A stretch of DNA of 64,000 bases from Candidatus Synoicihabitans palmerolidicus (GCA_020809425.1 JAGGDC010000003.1:392756-456755), one strand, 5' to 3'; positions 11,089 to 21,212 are shown, counted from the first letter of the stretch. Numbers and translations: made by a program. Notes: generated from the sequence alone by a model not told the origin.

Positions 11089-11102
11089 TTAGTCTGGCCT
11101 AA
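11089..11102. promoter_or_regulatory. candidate metal-responsive operator
   Basis: TTAGTCTGGCCTAA is an interrupted palindrome (TTAG, 6 bases, CTAA) in the short gap between the divergent metal importer and the iron-type permease. TTAG/CTAA half-sites recall DtxR-family operators, and the importer itself carries a DtxR-like domain. The match is short and could be chance. Confidence 0.3.
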
Positions 11103-11170
11103 TTATAGAGATTCGAGCCTTCCTCCTTGCGGCGAGCGGCGAGTGAAGTCATTTGCCCAGAGTGGCCGGA

Positions 11171-12773
11171 ATGTCGCAGGGATTCGCCCGCTTGGTCTTC
11201 GCCTTCACCGCCGCATTTTTTGCGGCCTTCTTCGTCTGGCCCATTCTTCAAATTCTAAAGGGCGGCTTCGTCGACGCGGATGGCAATCTCACCATCTCCT
11301 ACCTGATCGCCCTCCTCCAGGACCCGGTCTACCTTCGTGGACTCGGTAATTCTTTCCTGCTGGCCTGCGCGACTACTTCAATCGCCTTTCTCGTCTCTCT
11401 GCCGCTGGCCTTCATCGCCGATCGTTATCAATTTCCATTCAAAGTCGCTCTAAGTTCCGTCGTCCTGATCCCCATGATCCTGCCGCCCTTTGTCGGCGCG
11501 ATCGGTATCAAACAAATCTTCGGTCAATACGATGCGCTCAACGCCGCCATATCATAGGGCTAGGCATTCGTCCCGAAGACTGGGCCTTCGATTGGTTCGC
11601 CGCCAATCGTTTCTGGGGCATCGCCTGCGTTCAAGCCTTCTCGCTCTATCCCATCGTTTACCTCAACGCCGTCGCCGCCCTCGCCAACATCGACCCGGTC
11701 TCTTTGCCGGCGGCACCATTGTTTTCATCTGGGCGTTCACCGAACTCGGTGTCCCTCTGATTTTTGATTACCCTCGAGTCACGTCCGTCCAAATATTCTA
11801 CGGGGTGAAGGAAATCGGCGGCAACCCGTTCCCCTTCACCCTCGTAGCCGTCATGCTGGCCTGCACCGTCGCCCTCTATGCCCTCGGTAAGGGACTGTTC
11901 GGCCGCGAAGCCCACGCCATGCTGGCCAAGGCCACCAGCACCGGCGGTCCGCGTCCGCTGCCCGGATTGCGCGGTTGGTTGTGCACCGCTGCCTTTGTCA
12001 CCGTCACGTTGATCGCGGTACGCCCGCACATGGGTGTCGTCCTCGTCTCCTTCGCATCGGATTGGTATCGTACCATCCTGCCCAATTCGTTCACTCTCGA
12101 CAACTACGAGATCGCCATCGGCCACGGGCTCACCGTGCCCGCCATCGCCAATTCCCTCAAATTCGCCAACATCTCCACCGTCATCGACCTCATTCTCGGT
12201 ATCGCCATCGCTTACGTCGTAGTGCGATCCAAGATCCGCGGACGCCAGATTCTCGATTTCCTGTCCATGCTCCCGCTCGCGGTGCTGGCCTTCGGATACC
12301 TGGCGATGAGCCAGGAGGGACGTTTCTTTTCGTTCCTTAATCCGATCGAGAACCCGACCATGCTCTTGATCATAGCGTACTCTGTACGGCGTCTGCCCTA
12401 CGTGGTGCGCTCAGCGGTCGCCGGCTTCCAACAGACCAGCGAAACCCTCGAGGAGGCCGCGCAGAATCTGGGCTGCCCGCCCCTCAAGGCCACCGCCAAG
12501 ATCACCCTGCCGCTCATCGCCGCCAATCTCATCGCCGGCGGCCTGCTCGCCTTTGCGTTCGCCATGCTCGAGGTATCCGACTCTTTGATACTCGCGCAGA
12601 AACAAGCCTTCTACCCCATCACCAAGGCCATTCTTGAGCTCTTCGAACTGCTCGGCGACGGCAAGTTCATCGCCAGCGCGCTCGGCGTCTGGGCCATGGT
12701 CTTCCTCGGTGTCACCATCGTCGGCATGAGTCTGCTCCTTGGCAAAAAACTCGGCGCTATCTTCCGCGTCTGA
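11171..12773 (+). pseudogene. iron(III)-type ABC permease (two-domain), disrupted
   Basis: Fused double-permease of the FbpB/ThiP type, used for ferric iron or related substrates. Two lesions hit the first half. An extra AT near 11554 creates a stop after DALNAAIS. Near 11690-11700 the sequence jumps from ANIDP straight to RPGLFAGGT, skipping roughly 30 codons that should contain the EAA loop contacting the ATPase. The second half is intact and keeps its EAA loop (LEEAAQNLG, ITLPLI). The missing stretch is flanked by a CCCGG microhomology. No matching ATPase or binding protein is visible here. The start at 11171 gives MSQGFARLVFAF; an in-frame ATG also lies at 11153. Confidence 0.8.
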
Positions 12774-12780
12774 TTCCCGG

Positions 12781-13623
12781 ATGCTCTATCTAGTCGCGGT
12801 CTCCCTGCTCTGGGCGTTTTCCTTCGGTCTCATCAAGGTGGGCCTCACCGACCTCGATGCCAATGCGGTCGCGACCGTCCGCCTGACTTTGGCGCTCCTG
12901 GTCTTCCTGCCATTTTTTCGCCCCCGCACCATCCCGCGCCCGGCTGCCTTTACGTTCATCGCCATCGGTGCGATCCAGTTCGGTCTAATGTATGCCCTCT
13001 ACATCACCGCCTTCCACTACCTGATGGCCTACGAGGTGGTGATGTTCACCATTTTTACGCCCATCTATGTCGTGCTGTTTGATGGCGCCCTCGCTGGCAA
13101 ACTCAACCGGCGCGCCGTCGCCGCCACCGGTCTGGCCTTGGTAGGGGCCGGAATCCTCAAATGGCGCGGTGGCCTGAGTGACGGGGGATTGATCGGGTTC
13201 TTTCTCATGCAAGGTTCCAACCTCTGTTTCGCCGTCGGCCAGATCGCGTACCAACGCTACCGCCAGCAATGGCCCCGTGCTATCGACGCCAAACTCTTCG
13301 CCTGGCTCTACATCGGGGCAGTCCTCGCCGCGGGCTCCGTATCGCTTGCCATCACCGATTGGTCGACATTCCACCCCGCCATCAACCAGTGGGGGGCGCT
13401 GGTTTACCTGGGCGTAATCGCCTCGGGCGTCGGCTTTTTCGGTTGGAATCTGGGCGTCACCAAAGTCAACGCGGCCACCGTTGCCGTCTTCAATAATCTC
13501 AAAATCCCGCTGGCAGTCGCCGTCGCCCTTTTAGTGTTCGGCGAAAAGGCGGACCTATCGAGACTTTCCGTCAGTCTGGCGTGCATGGCCGTCGCCCTCT
13601 ATCTCGCCCAAAAGCGTCCTTAG
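12781..13623 (+). CDS. EamA/DMT-family transporter
   Basis: 280-residue drug/metabolite transporter with about ten transmembrane helices in two EamA repeats. It begins MLYLVAVSLLWAFSFGLIK, the usual first helix, and has a second-repeat pattern at GALVYLGVIASGVGFFGWN. Members export or import amino acids, vitamins or amines; the substrate is not predictable here. I chose ATG 12781, seven bases after the permease stop, rather than the longer frame from 12739 that overlaps the permease. The frame is intact and converges on glmM. Confidence 0.85.
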   Translation: MLYLVAVSLLWAFSFGLIKVGLTDLDANAVATVRLTLALLVFLPFFRPRTIPRPAAFTFIAIGAIQFGLMYALYITAFHYLMAYEVVMFTIFTPIYVVLFDGALAGKLNRRAVAATGLALVGAGILKWRGGLSDGGLIGFFLMQGSNLCFAVGQIAYQRYRQQWPRAIDAKLFAWLYIGAVLAAGSVSLAITDWSTFHPAINQWGALVYLGVIASGVGFFGWNLGVTKVNAATVAVFNNLKIPLAVAVALLVFGEKADLSRLSVSLACMAVALYLAQKRP

Positions 13624-13647
13624 CCCATCTCGTCTCGCTCAGGTCGA

Positions 13648-14973
13648 TTACTCGACGTTCAGATCTTTCGCCGCCGCGGTGACCAGTCGGGCATAGGCCG
13701 CCTCCACCAGCGCGCCAGTCTCGCCTTCCACCAAGAGTCGCAACTTGGGTTCCGTTCCCGAGTAGCGCACCAATACCCGGTCCCGGTCACCGAGTGTTGC
13801 TTCCCAGTGAACGATTTCAGCCTGCAACGCCGCACAGGAGTCCAGCGCCAGTTTCTCGGCCACCCGGATCGCCCCACTGCGCTGGGGGGATTTTTGTAAT
13901 ATTTTTCTCAATACACTCAACGGTTCGCCCGTGCGATGCATGATCCGCAACACTTGCAGGGCTGCCCCCAATCCGTCGCCCGTGGGTCCTACTGCCGTGC
14001 AGATGATGTGACCGCTCGTTTCCCCCCCGAGACTCGCCCCGACCTCGCGCATCCGTTCGCTCACATAGCGATCGCCTACATCGGTTCGCGACACGGTGCC
14101 GCCCCCCGCCTTCACGACGGTATCCACGCCAAGATTGCTTTGCACTGTGATCACCACATGCCCTCCCGACAACTCCCCGGCCCGCAGGCCGTGGTGCGCG
14201 AGTATGGCTAGGACCTCGTCACCATCCAGCACTCCGCCGGTTTCATCACACAAAATGCAACGATCCCCATCTCCATCGTGAGCAATCCCAATTCGTGCAC
14301 CTTGCGCCACGACCGCCTCGGCCAGTTTCTCCGGGTGTTCACTTCCCACCCCGGCATTGATATTGGATCCGTCGGGCTCATCGCCAATCGCCGTCACCAC
14401 AGCTCCCAATCGACGTAGGACCGCCGGACTGGTGCCGACCGTCGCCCCGTTTGCCACATCCAGAACTATCGGCCATCCTCGTAACGCGTGTTCCGGCAAT
14501 TGGGTTACCATAAATCGCACGTAATCGACCACCGCCTCCGGATCAAGCGTCAACCGGGCCGTCCCGGTTGCCGCCGTCACCGGCATCGCTGCCTCAATGG
14601 CGAGTTCATCCGCATCCGTGAGTTTGATGCCTGAGCCGGTGAAAAACTTGATTCCGTTATCCGCCGCAGGGTTGTGCGACGCCGTAATCACCACGCCAAG
14701 CACGGCTTCTCCGGCGCGCATCGCTCTCGCGACCGCCGGGGTCGGGATCACGCCCAACGACACGGGTTCCAACCCCGCCGCCGTAAGTCCCCGGGCAATC
14801 GCCGCCATCAACGCCTCCCCCGAGGCCCGGGTATCCCGGCCGATCAGTACTCGTCCCTTGCCTCCGGCCCACTGACCCGCCGCTTGCGTCAATCGCGCCG
14901 CAAACGATTCGTTGATCAACGGCCCCCCAAACGGTCCGCGCACCCCATCGGTGCCGAAATAACGTCGCTTCAT
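13648..14973 (-). CDS. glmM: phosphoglucosamine mutase
   Basis: Converts glucosamine-6-phosphate to glucosamine-1-phosphate for UDP-GlcNAc, peptidoglycan and LPS. The N-terminus is RRYFGTDGVRG. The catalytic phosphoserine lies in VVITASHNPAADNG; the Mg site is AHDGDGDRC; GGETSGHI and RYSGTEPKLRLL bind sugar and phosphate. About 441 residues, the normal size. The start ATG 14973 overlaps the trpD stop in an ATGA junction, so the two are cotranscribed although their pathways differ. Intact. Confidence 0.97.
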   Translation of the reverse strand: MKRRYFGTDGVRGPFGGPLINESFAARLTQAAGQWAGGKGRVLIGRDTRASGEALMAAIARGLTAAGLEPVSLGVIPTPAVARAMRAGEAVLGVVITASHNPAADNGIKFFTGSGIKLTDADELAIEAAMPVTAATGTARLTLDPEAVVDYVRFMVTQLPEHALRGWPIVLDVANGATVGTSPAVLRRLGAVVTAIGDEPDGSNINAGVGSEHPEKLAEAVVAQGARIGIAHDGDGDRCILCDETGGVLDGDEVLAILAHHGLRAGELSGGHVVITVQSNLGVDTVVKAGGGTVSRTDVGDRYVSERMREVGASLGGETSGHIICTAVGPTGDGLGAALQVLRIMHRTGEPLSVLRKILQKSPQRSGAIRVAEKLALDSCAALQAEIVHWEATLGDRDRVLVRYSGTEPKLRLLVEGETGALVEAAYARLVTAAAKDLNVE

Positions 14974-16022
14974 GCGTTCGATGTAAAAAAGTCCTTGGTC
15001 GCGGCAATCTTTGCCCGCACGGGCCCACCCAGCAGGCACTCCCGGGCCGGCGCTAAACCGTCGCGCACGGAATCCACGCGACCGGTCACCCACAAGCCCA
15101 GGGCCGCATTGAGTACAATCGTGTTCACCAGTCCCTCCGGTCCTTTGCCGTCCAGCAGCGCATCCACCATGGCCAAATTCTGGGCTACGTCACCGCCTTT
15201 CAGATCCTCGAAACTTGACTCCGGTAGCGTGAAATCTCCCGCCCGCCACGTCGTGTCGATATCACTCAACCGACCCACTCCTCGTACGCGGTTGGCCGTT
15301 GCCGTGGTGACTTCGTCAATCCCGCGGCCATCTCCGATGATCCCGTGAGCCACCACCCCCGCCTTCGTATTCAACAATGAGAGGACATCCGCCATCCGTT
15401 CCACCCAACTCTCCGCAAACACTCCCAGAATCACGTGCGCCGGACGTCCCGGATTTATGGTGGGGCCCAAAATATTGAACACCGTCCGCCTCCCCTGCGC
15501 CGCCAACGCCTTGCGCACCGGCACGATGTGCTTGAACGCCGGATGAAACGCCGGCGCAAAAAAGAAACAGTAGCCGAGTTGCGCCAAGGCGCCCCGCAGG
15601 GTCTCGACCAGCGCATCCGTTCGCACTCCCAACCCCGCCAGAAGATCTGCACTGCCGCAAGCCGACGTGATGCCCCGGTTGCCGTGCTTCATGACCGTCA
15701 CCCCCGCACTCGCCAATACGAGGACCACCATACTCGAGATGTTGAATCCCCCGGAATGGTCCCCTCCCGTCCCCACGATATCGATCGCGTCCGCCGCATA
15801 AGCCTCCACTCCCGGATTCACCGCCCGTTGCCGAAGCGCTCGTGCAAACCCGGCGATTTCCCCGGGGGTCTCTCCCTTGTCGGCCAATGCGACCAAAAAA
15901 TCTCCTTTGGATGCAGGATCGACATCCGCCGACGCCAGCGCCTCCGCAGCTGATTCAATTTCAGGAGCAATCAATGACTGCGCCGCACGCAGTTTTTCGA
16001 TCAATGGGGCAAGATCAGACAT
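14970..16022 (-). CDS. trpD: anthranilate phosphoribosyltransferase
   Basis: Second committed step of tryptophan synthesis: anthranilate plus PRPP gives phosphoribosyl-anthranilate. Motifs are IVGTGGDHSGGFNIS (PRPP binding), VMKHGNRGITSACG, and FNILGPTINPG. 350 residues, full length, intact. No other trp gene is in the window. It is translationally coupled to glmM downstream and divergent from uppP. Confidence 0.96.
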   Translation of the reverse strand: MSDLAPLIEKLRAAQSLIAPEIESAAEALASADVDPASKGDFLVALADKGETPGEIAGFARALRQRAVNPGVEAYAADAIDIVGTGGDHSGGFNISSMVVLVLASAGVTVMKHGNRGITSACGSADLLAGLGVRTDALVETLRGALAQLGYCFFFAPAFHPAFKHIVPVRKALAAQGRRTVFNILGPTINPGRPAHVILGVFAESWVERMADVLSLLNTKAGVVAHGIIGDGRGIDEVTTATANRVRGVGRLSDIDTTWRAGDFTLPESSFEDLKGGDVAQNLAMVDALLDGKGPEGLVNTIVLNAALGLWVTGRVDSVRDGLAPARECLLGGPVRAKIAATKDFFTSNA

Positions 16023-16104
16023 CGCAGCCCTACCCCAAGCGGAAAAACGCGCTGCGCAAAGCCAAATCTGGACACAACGCGTCAGTTGTGGGACACGAGG
16101 AGCA

Positions 16105-17106
16105 GTGCGCTACGCAATTGCCATCCTCGCCACCATCCTCACGACCTGCCTCATCGCAGCTGAAACTGTCCAAACCACCCCTGACACCCCCACGCCCTGC
16201 CGCCTAAGTAAACGGGACGCGGTCATACTCGGTGTGGTCGAAGGCATCACCGAGTTCCTGCCCATTTCGTCCACCGGGCACCTCATTATCACAAATCACG
16301 CCCTCGGCCTCGATGACGAAACTCCTCTCGTCGACGCCTCGGGACGAACCATGTGGCTCAAGCCTCCGTCTCCGGAGCATCCCGAAGGCGTCCCGCTCAC
16401 GCTCAAACTCGCCGCCGATACCTACATTGTTGTCATCCAAGTCGGCGCGATCGCCGCCGTCGTGTTTATTTTCTGGTCCTCCCTTGCCTCCATGTTACGC
16501 GGACTGGCCGGTCATGACGCGGCTGGGCTCCGCCTCCTGCGCAACATCGCTCTGGCATTTTTCCTTGTGGTATTTGTGGGTCTCGCCATTGATGACTGGA
16601 TCGATGCCAATCTTTTCACCCTGACGACCGTGATCGCCGCGCTCGTCGTTGGCGCCGGCTTCATGTGGGCGGCCGAACGGTGGCGCAAGGGTCAGCATAA
16701 GCAGCCGACCAAAGAGCCTGCCGACTTGACCCCTCGCGAGGCGGTCCAAATCGGCTTCATTCAGTGCTTGGCTCTCTGGCCCGGTATGAGCCGCTCCATG
16801 GTGACCATGGTGGGGGGCTACTTTTGCGGCCTAGCTCCCGCCAAAGCTGCTGAATTTAGCTTCTTGGTCGGACTCCCCGTTCTCGGCGGCGCTGCAGTTT
16901 ACAAGGGCCTGCGGGCCGGTCCAGCCATGATCTCTCTCTTCGGTTGGTCCGAAATGCTGATCGGAGGCGCCGTCGCTGCGGTTTCAGCCGGAATCGCGGT
17001 ACGATTTCTCGTTTCTTACCTCCAACGTTTCGGTCTGGGAGTCTTTGCGGTCTACCGTGTAGTGCTCGCTATTTTCCTCACACCTTGGACTCTCGATCTC
17101 ATTTGA
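16105..17106 (+). CDS. uppP: undecaprenyl-diphosphatase (BacA family)
   Basis: Dephosphorylates undecaprenyl pyrophosphate to recycle the lipid carrier of peptidoglycan and O-antigen. Key motifs: GVVEGITEFLPISSTGH and PGMSRSMVTMVGG. About eight membrane helices, plus an N-terminal extra hydrophobic segment and a proline-rich insertion (PPSPEHPEGVPL) between the first helices, which short BacA proteins lack. I chose GTG 16105, which has GAGGAG just upstream, although the spacing is short. Intact. Confidence 0.9.
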   Translation: MRYAIAILATILTTCLIAAETVQTTPDTPTPCRLSKRDAVILGVVEGITEFLPISSTGHLIITNHALGLDDETPLVDASGRTMWLKPPSPEHPEGVPLTLKLAADTYIVVIQVGAIAAVVFIFWSSLASMLRGLAGHDAAGLRLLRNIALAFFLVVFVGLAIDDWIDANLFTLTTVIAALVVGAGFMWAAERWRKGQHKQPTKEPADLTPREAVQIGFIQCLALWPGMSRSMVTMVGGYFCGLAPAKAAEFSFLVGLPVLGGAAVYKGLRAGPAMISLFGWSEMLIGGAVAAVSAGIAVRFLVSYLQRFGLGVFAVYRVVLAIFLTPWTLDLI

Positions 17107-17130
17107 CCCAACTCCGCAAAGGATAATCGC

Positions 17131-17159
17131 TTGACGCCCCCCAACCCCGGTCTTTAGTT
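17131..17159 (+). promoter_or_regulatory. possible promoter of the rpmF operon
   Basis: TTGACG matches a -35 element. The hexamer 17 bases downstream (TTAGTT) is a weak -10. It lies about 70 bases upstream of rpmF, in the only gap before the rpmF-plsX-fabH block. Confidence 0.3.
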
Positions 17160-17229
17160 ATCCATCTTTACCAAAACCGAAGGGCTCGATTTTCGTAACC
17201 TCACGCACCCTCAATTAACATCGCCCGTC

Positions 17230-17409
17230 ATGGCCCAACCAAAACGCAAAACATCCAAACGTCGCAGTGCCAACCGCCGCGCCGCCAACGCTTTCAAGGC
17301 TCCCGAGCTCTCCATCGATCCTACGGACGGTTCAGCCGTCCGTCCGCATCGCGTAAATCTGAATACCGGGATGTATCGAGGTCGCCAGGTGCTCGATGTC
17401 AACGTCTGA
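17230..17409 (+). CDS. rpmF: ribosomal protein bL32
   Basis: A 59-residue frame beginning MAQPKRKTSKRRSANRR, the typical basic start of bL32 (relatives read MAVPKRKTSK). The remaining 30 residues end in GRQVLDVNV. No zinc-ribbon cysteines are visible, so this is the cysteine-less form. It sits directly before plsX and overlaps it by 14 bases, the classical rpmF-plsX-fabH order that couples ribosome and lipid synthesis. Too short for a simple ORF length cut-off. Confidence 0.9.
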   Translation: MAQPKRKTSKRRSANRRAANAFKAPELSIDPTDGSAVRPHRVNLNTGMYRGRQVLDVNV

Positions 17410-18523
17410 GCACTCCGCCTCGGAAATATTGATCCGTCCGGCAATTCTCACGGATGGAAATCCCCAAAGGCGAACCCGCCGCATCGCGCTCGACGCGATG
17501 GGCGGAGATATGGGCCCCGGCGAGGTTGTTTCGGCCCTTCAACTTGCCCTGCAAGAATTTGGGGACTTGTGTCCCGTTACCATAATCGGTGACGAAGCAC
17601 AGCTCTCCCCACTCTTGGGGCAGGCCAAACTGACTAACCACCCCAAGGTGTCACTCCTCCATGCCAGCGAGGTGATCACCATGGCGGACAAGGTCATGAC
17701 CGCAATCAAGCGTAAGCGAGATTCGTCGATGCTAAAAGCCATCGAACTCGTCAACGAGGGCGAGGCTCGTGCCGTCATCAGCACCGGCAATACCAGAATT
17801 TTAGTCTCCGCCGGGACCCTGAAACTGCGCACCTTGGCGGGAGTCGAACGCCCCGCCCTGTCACCCGTCATCCCTCGAGAAGGCGGACACTTTATCCTCA
17901 TTGATACCGGAGCCAATCCCGAGGCCAATCCCGTCCACTTGGTGCACAACGCCATTTTAGGCAGCCACTACGCCCACATGAAACTGGGCATCGAGAAGCC
18001 CCGAGTCGGACTGCTCACCATCGGCACCGAAGAAGGCAAGGGCAACGCCGTCATTAACGGCACCCATGAGAGTCTGAAATCGCTCGGCAACTTGGTGAAC
18101 TACGTGGGACCGGTCGAAGGGTTTCAGGTCTTCCTCGATCATGTGGACGTCATCGTCTGCGACGGATTCACTGGAAATATTTGTCTGAAGAGCTGGGAAT
18201 CTCTCTCCAAATTTTTCCGCAATGAGTTAAAGGCTCAGATGCTGTCTTCACCTCTTCGGCGACTGGGTGGCCTGCTCGCTAGGGGCGCGTTCACTGGATT
18301 GCGTCACCGTATTCAACCCGAACGTTACGGCGGCGCTCCGCTCCTCGGACTACGTGGCACCATCCTCAAAGCTCACGGTTCCGCCAATCGCTACGCCCTC
18401 ATGAATGCCTTGGGCGATGCCAGCGAATTTATTCGAGAGGACCGTACCAGCCGCATCGAAGCCGACATCGATCGTGCCAACAAAATCCTCCTACCGGAAG
18501 CGGTCGATGTGAACGGACGGTGA
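17396..18523 (+). CDS. plsX: phosphate acyltransferase
   Basis: Makes acyl-phosphate from acyl-ACP, the first step of the PlsX/PlsY route to phosphatidic acid. The core starts at IALDAMGGDMGPGEVV. VISTGNTRILVSAG, IDTGANPEANP and VCDGFTGNI are family motifs. 375 residues with about 30 extra N-terminal residues if the ATG overlapping rpmF is used; a later start close to the core is possible. Intact. Followed by fabH with a 17-bp gap. Confidence 0.95.
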   Translation: MSTSEHSASEILIRPAILTDGNPQRRTRRIALDAMGGDMGPGEVVSALQLALQEFGDLCPVTIIGDEAQLSPLLGQAKLTNHPKVSLLHASEVITMADKVMTAIKRKRDSSMLKAIELVNEGEARAVISTGNTRILVSAGTLKLRTLAGVERPALSPVIPREGGHFILIDTGANPEANPVHLVHNAILGSHYAHMKLGIEKPRVGLLTIGTEEGKGNAVINGTHESLKSLGNLVNYVGPVEGFQVFLDHVDVIVCDGFTGNICLKSWESLSKFFRNELKAQMLSSPLRRLGGLLARGAFTGLRHRIQPERYGGAPLLGLRGTILKAHGSANRYALMNALGDASEFIREDRTSRIEADIDRANKILLPEAVDVNGR

Positions 18524-18540
18524 GCCACCTCTCTCATAAT

Positions 18541-19531
18541 GGCCGCCTCCACTTTTCCCATTCTGGGCACCGGATCCATACGCGCCGTCGCGCATCATGA
18601 TCGAACAACGATCTGGCCGAGATCGTGGAGACATCCGACGAGTGGATTTTTACCCGCACCGGCATCCGCGAACGCCGTATCGCCGCCGACGGCGAATTGA
18701 CCTCCGATCTCGCCGCCGCCGCCTCCGAAGCGGCCCTGTGCGACGCCGGGATCTCCTCCGCTGACATCGATCTCATCATTTTGGCCACGGTCACTCCCGA
18801 TTTGCCCATGCCGGCAACCGCCTGTATCGTGCAAGCCAAACTGGGAGTCCCGTCCCATGCCGCTTGTTTCGACGTGCAAGCTGCCTGCTCCGGCTTCATC
18901 TACGCTCTCGATACCGCCTGGGCCATGCTGCAGTCCGGGCGCTACCGCCAGGCCTTGATCATCGGCGCCGAAAAACTCTCCACCGTCCTCGATTGGACTA
19001 ATCGCACCACCTGCGTGTTCTTCGGCGATGCCGCCGGCGCCGGCGTCATTGGCCCGGCGCCCTTCGGCTCGACCGGAGCCATCAAAGGCGCTCGCCTCTA
19101 TTCCGAGGGAGGCAACCCCGATTTATTGTGCATTCCTGGTGGCGGATCCGGCTTCCCCGTGCCGGGCCCGGGGGATCCTCCTCGGCATATCAAAATGCGT
19201 GGACGCGAAGTCTTCAAATTCGCCGTGCGCGAAATGAAGGACGCCGCTCGAGACATTCTGGAACAACTTGACGTGTCACCGGACAAAATCTCGTGCGTCA
19301 TTCCTCATCAAGCGAACCTGCGTATCATTGACGCCATCGCCCAATATTTAGAACTCCCTGTGGACCGTTTTTTTTGTGAATCTCGACCGCTACGGCAACA
19401 CTTCTGCTGCCTCGATTCCACTGGCCATTGATGAAGCCCGACGCGTCGGACGCATCAAACCCGGTGACTTAACTCTGCTCGTCGCCTTTGGAGCGGGCTT
19501 GACCTATGGTAGCGCACTGGTTCACTGGTAA
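18541..19531 (+). pseudogene. fabH: beta-ketoacyl-ACP synthase III, three indels
   Basis: Condenses acetyl-CoA with malonyl-ACP to start fatty-acid synthesis. The catalytic triad is readable across frames: Cys in VQAACSGFIY, His in IPHQANLRI, Asn in [10 protein letters not shown]. Two extra A residues near 18575 and 18598 disturb the N-terminus; removing them gives GTGSYAPSRIMSNNDLAEI. A third shift at a run of eight T (about 19368) separates the last 50 residues. This is an essential gene in most bacteria, so either a second copy exists or some of the indels are sequence errors. The family assignment is certain. Confidence 0.9.
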
Positions 19532-19539
19532 TACCTCTC

Positions 19540-20625
19540 ATGTCCTCTATTTCGATGCGTCGTATTAGCGCCTTTATTCTCCTCGCCTTTTTCATCGGCT
19601 TCTCCGCCAACCTCCGGGCCGAACTTGTTTGGACACCTGGCGACGGCTGGCGCATCAAAGGGGGAGCCTTCTCCGGCTTGGTCGGAGCCGATGCCCGTAA
19701 CGCACTGGAGCTCATGAATAAAGCTCGTGCGGCCGAGGAGAGAGGCAGTAAGCGCAGTGCGCTGCGCGCCTACAAAAAGGTCACCAATGCCTATCCCAAC
19801 TCAATCTACGCCCCTGAGGCTTCTTTCTGCATCGGCCACCTGCGCCTCGCCAATCGCCAATACTACAAGGCGTTCGAAGCGTTTCAGAAAATTATGACGC
19901 GCTACCCCAACAGCGATCGCTTCAATGAGGTGTTGGGCCAACAATTTGAAATTGCCACCAGTCTCATGAACGGCGCCCGTAACTACCTCTGGGGTTGGTT
20001 GCCGAGCTTCAAGAATCGCGAACGCGCCATTACCTATTTCGAGTGGGTCATCGCCAGCGCCCCGTATAGCGACTACGCGCCCCTCGCGCTCATGAACGTG
20101 GCCCGTACCCATCAGCGTCTGAAAAACACGCCCTACGCCATCGATGCCTTGGACCGGTTGATCAACAACTACTACCAAAGCTTGCTCGCCCCCGACGCCT
20201 ACCTGCAGCTCGCTCAAAGCCACGCTTCCCTGGTCGACGGTCCCAACTACGACCAAGAGTCCACTCGCGAGGCCATCACTTATTTTCAGGATTTCATGAT
20301 CCTGTTCTCCGAGGACAGCGGCCTTTCCGACGCCCAGGAAGGGCTCAACGACATGAAGACGGTCTTCGCCGAAAGTAAGATGGTCCTCGGTGACTACTAC
20401 CTGAAGTATCGTAAAAATTACCAAGGAGCCCGCGTCTTCTATAACGAAGCCATTACCGATTTCCCCAATTCTGCCGTCGCCGACCGCGCCCGTTCTCAAC
20501 TGGAAATCGTCGACGCTCGCGAAGCCGCTTTGGTCATCTCCAGTAAGATCGACGAAAACGGCGATCCGATCAACCTCGAGAAAACCGCTCCGCAACCTCG
20601 AAAGAAATTCCTCGGAATCTTCTAA
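19540..20625 (+). CDS. bamD: BamD-like outer-membrane assembly TPR protein
   Basis: 361 residues with an N-terminal signal peptide and tetratricopeptide-type repeats (AYKKVTNAYPNSIYAPEA, AFQKIMTRYPNSDRF, FYNEAITDFPNSAVADRA). The pattern and position fit BamD/YfiO, the lipoprotein that joins BamA in inserting beta-barrel proteins. I see no clear lipobox Cys at the cleavage site, so anchoring may differ from the E. coli protein. It lies 8 bp after fabH and just before an LptE-like gene. Intact. Confidence 0.8.
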   Translation: MSSISMRRISAFILLAFFIGFSANLRAELVWTPGDGWRIKGGAFSGLVGADARNALELMNKARAAEERGSKRSALRAYKKVTNAYPNSIYAPEASFCIGHLRLANRQYYKAFEAFQKIMTRYPNSDRFNEVLGQQFEIATSLMNGARNYLWGWLPSFKNRERAITYFEWVIASAPYSDYAPLALMNVARTHQRLKNTPYAIDALDRLINNYYQSLLAPDAYLQLAQSHASLVDGPNYDQESTREAITYFQDFMILFSEDSGLSDAQEGLNDMKTVFAESKMVLGDYYLKYRKNYQGARVFYNEAITDFPNSAVADRARSQLEIVDAREAALVISSKIDENGDPINLEKTAPQPRKKFLGIF

Positions 20626-20668
20626 CCCGGTTCGGTCTGCGGTCTCTCGCCCCACCTTGTCCTTCGGA

Positions 20669-21212
20669 ATGCCGACATTGCCCGTAGTATTCCACACGCG
20701 ATCCTTCCTCCTAATCATAGGAGGATTCTTCGGAGCCGCTTTCTTCTCCGGCTGCGCGCACTACCGCCTCGGCCAAGGGGAAGACGCGTTGACCTTCGAG
20801 ACCCTTTACGTCGCCCCCATTACCAACGAAGCGGCCGTTCCTCAGGCTGTCGCCGTTGTCAGTCGCCAATTGCGCACTGCCCTTATCCGAGACGGCCGCA
20901 TCACCCTGGCTTCCGATCCCTCCGCCGCCGACGCCGTCTTAAACGTAAAATTGGTCGACTACGGCCGCACCTTCACCGCTGTCCTGCCCAACGACACTGC
21001 ACTCGCCCGAAAATTCGATCTCGAACTCTCGGCGGTCTACTCATTGACGGATCACCGCACAGGCAAAACGCTCTTCAAAAAACCGCACTGTGATGGTCAC
21101 TCGCCAAATTTTCGGCGATGATGGCCAAAATCCGGCCGAATATCAGGCGCTCCCCCTCCTGGCCGATCAACTTGCCGATTGGGTGGCGCATGCCGTGCTC
21201 GACGTCTGGTGA
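20669..21212 (+). pseudogene. lptE: LptE-like LPS assembly lipoprotein, frameshifted
   Basis: Small lipoprotein (lipobox FFSGC near residue 30) with the LptE-type beta/alpha pattern: FETLYVAPITNEAAVPQ, SRQLRTALIRDG, ADAVLNVKLVDY. LptE plugs LptD in the outer membrane; lptD lies 3.4 kb downstream. A one-base shift at a run of six A (about 21076-21081) moves the last 45 residues (VTRQIFGDDG to VAHAVLDVW) into another frame. Only this one indel is seen, at a homopolymer, so a sequence error is quite possible. Confidence 0.7.
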
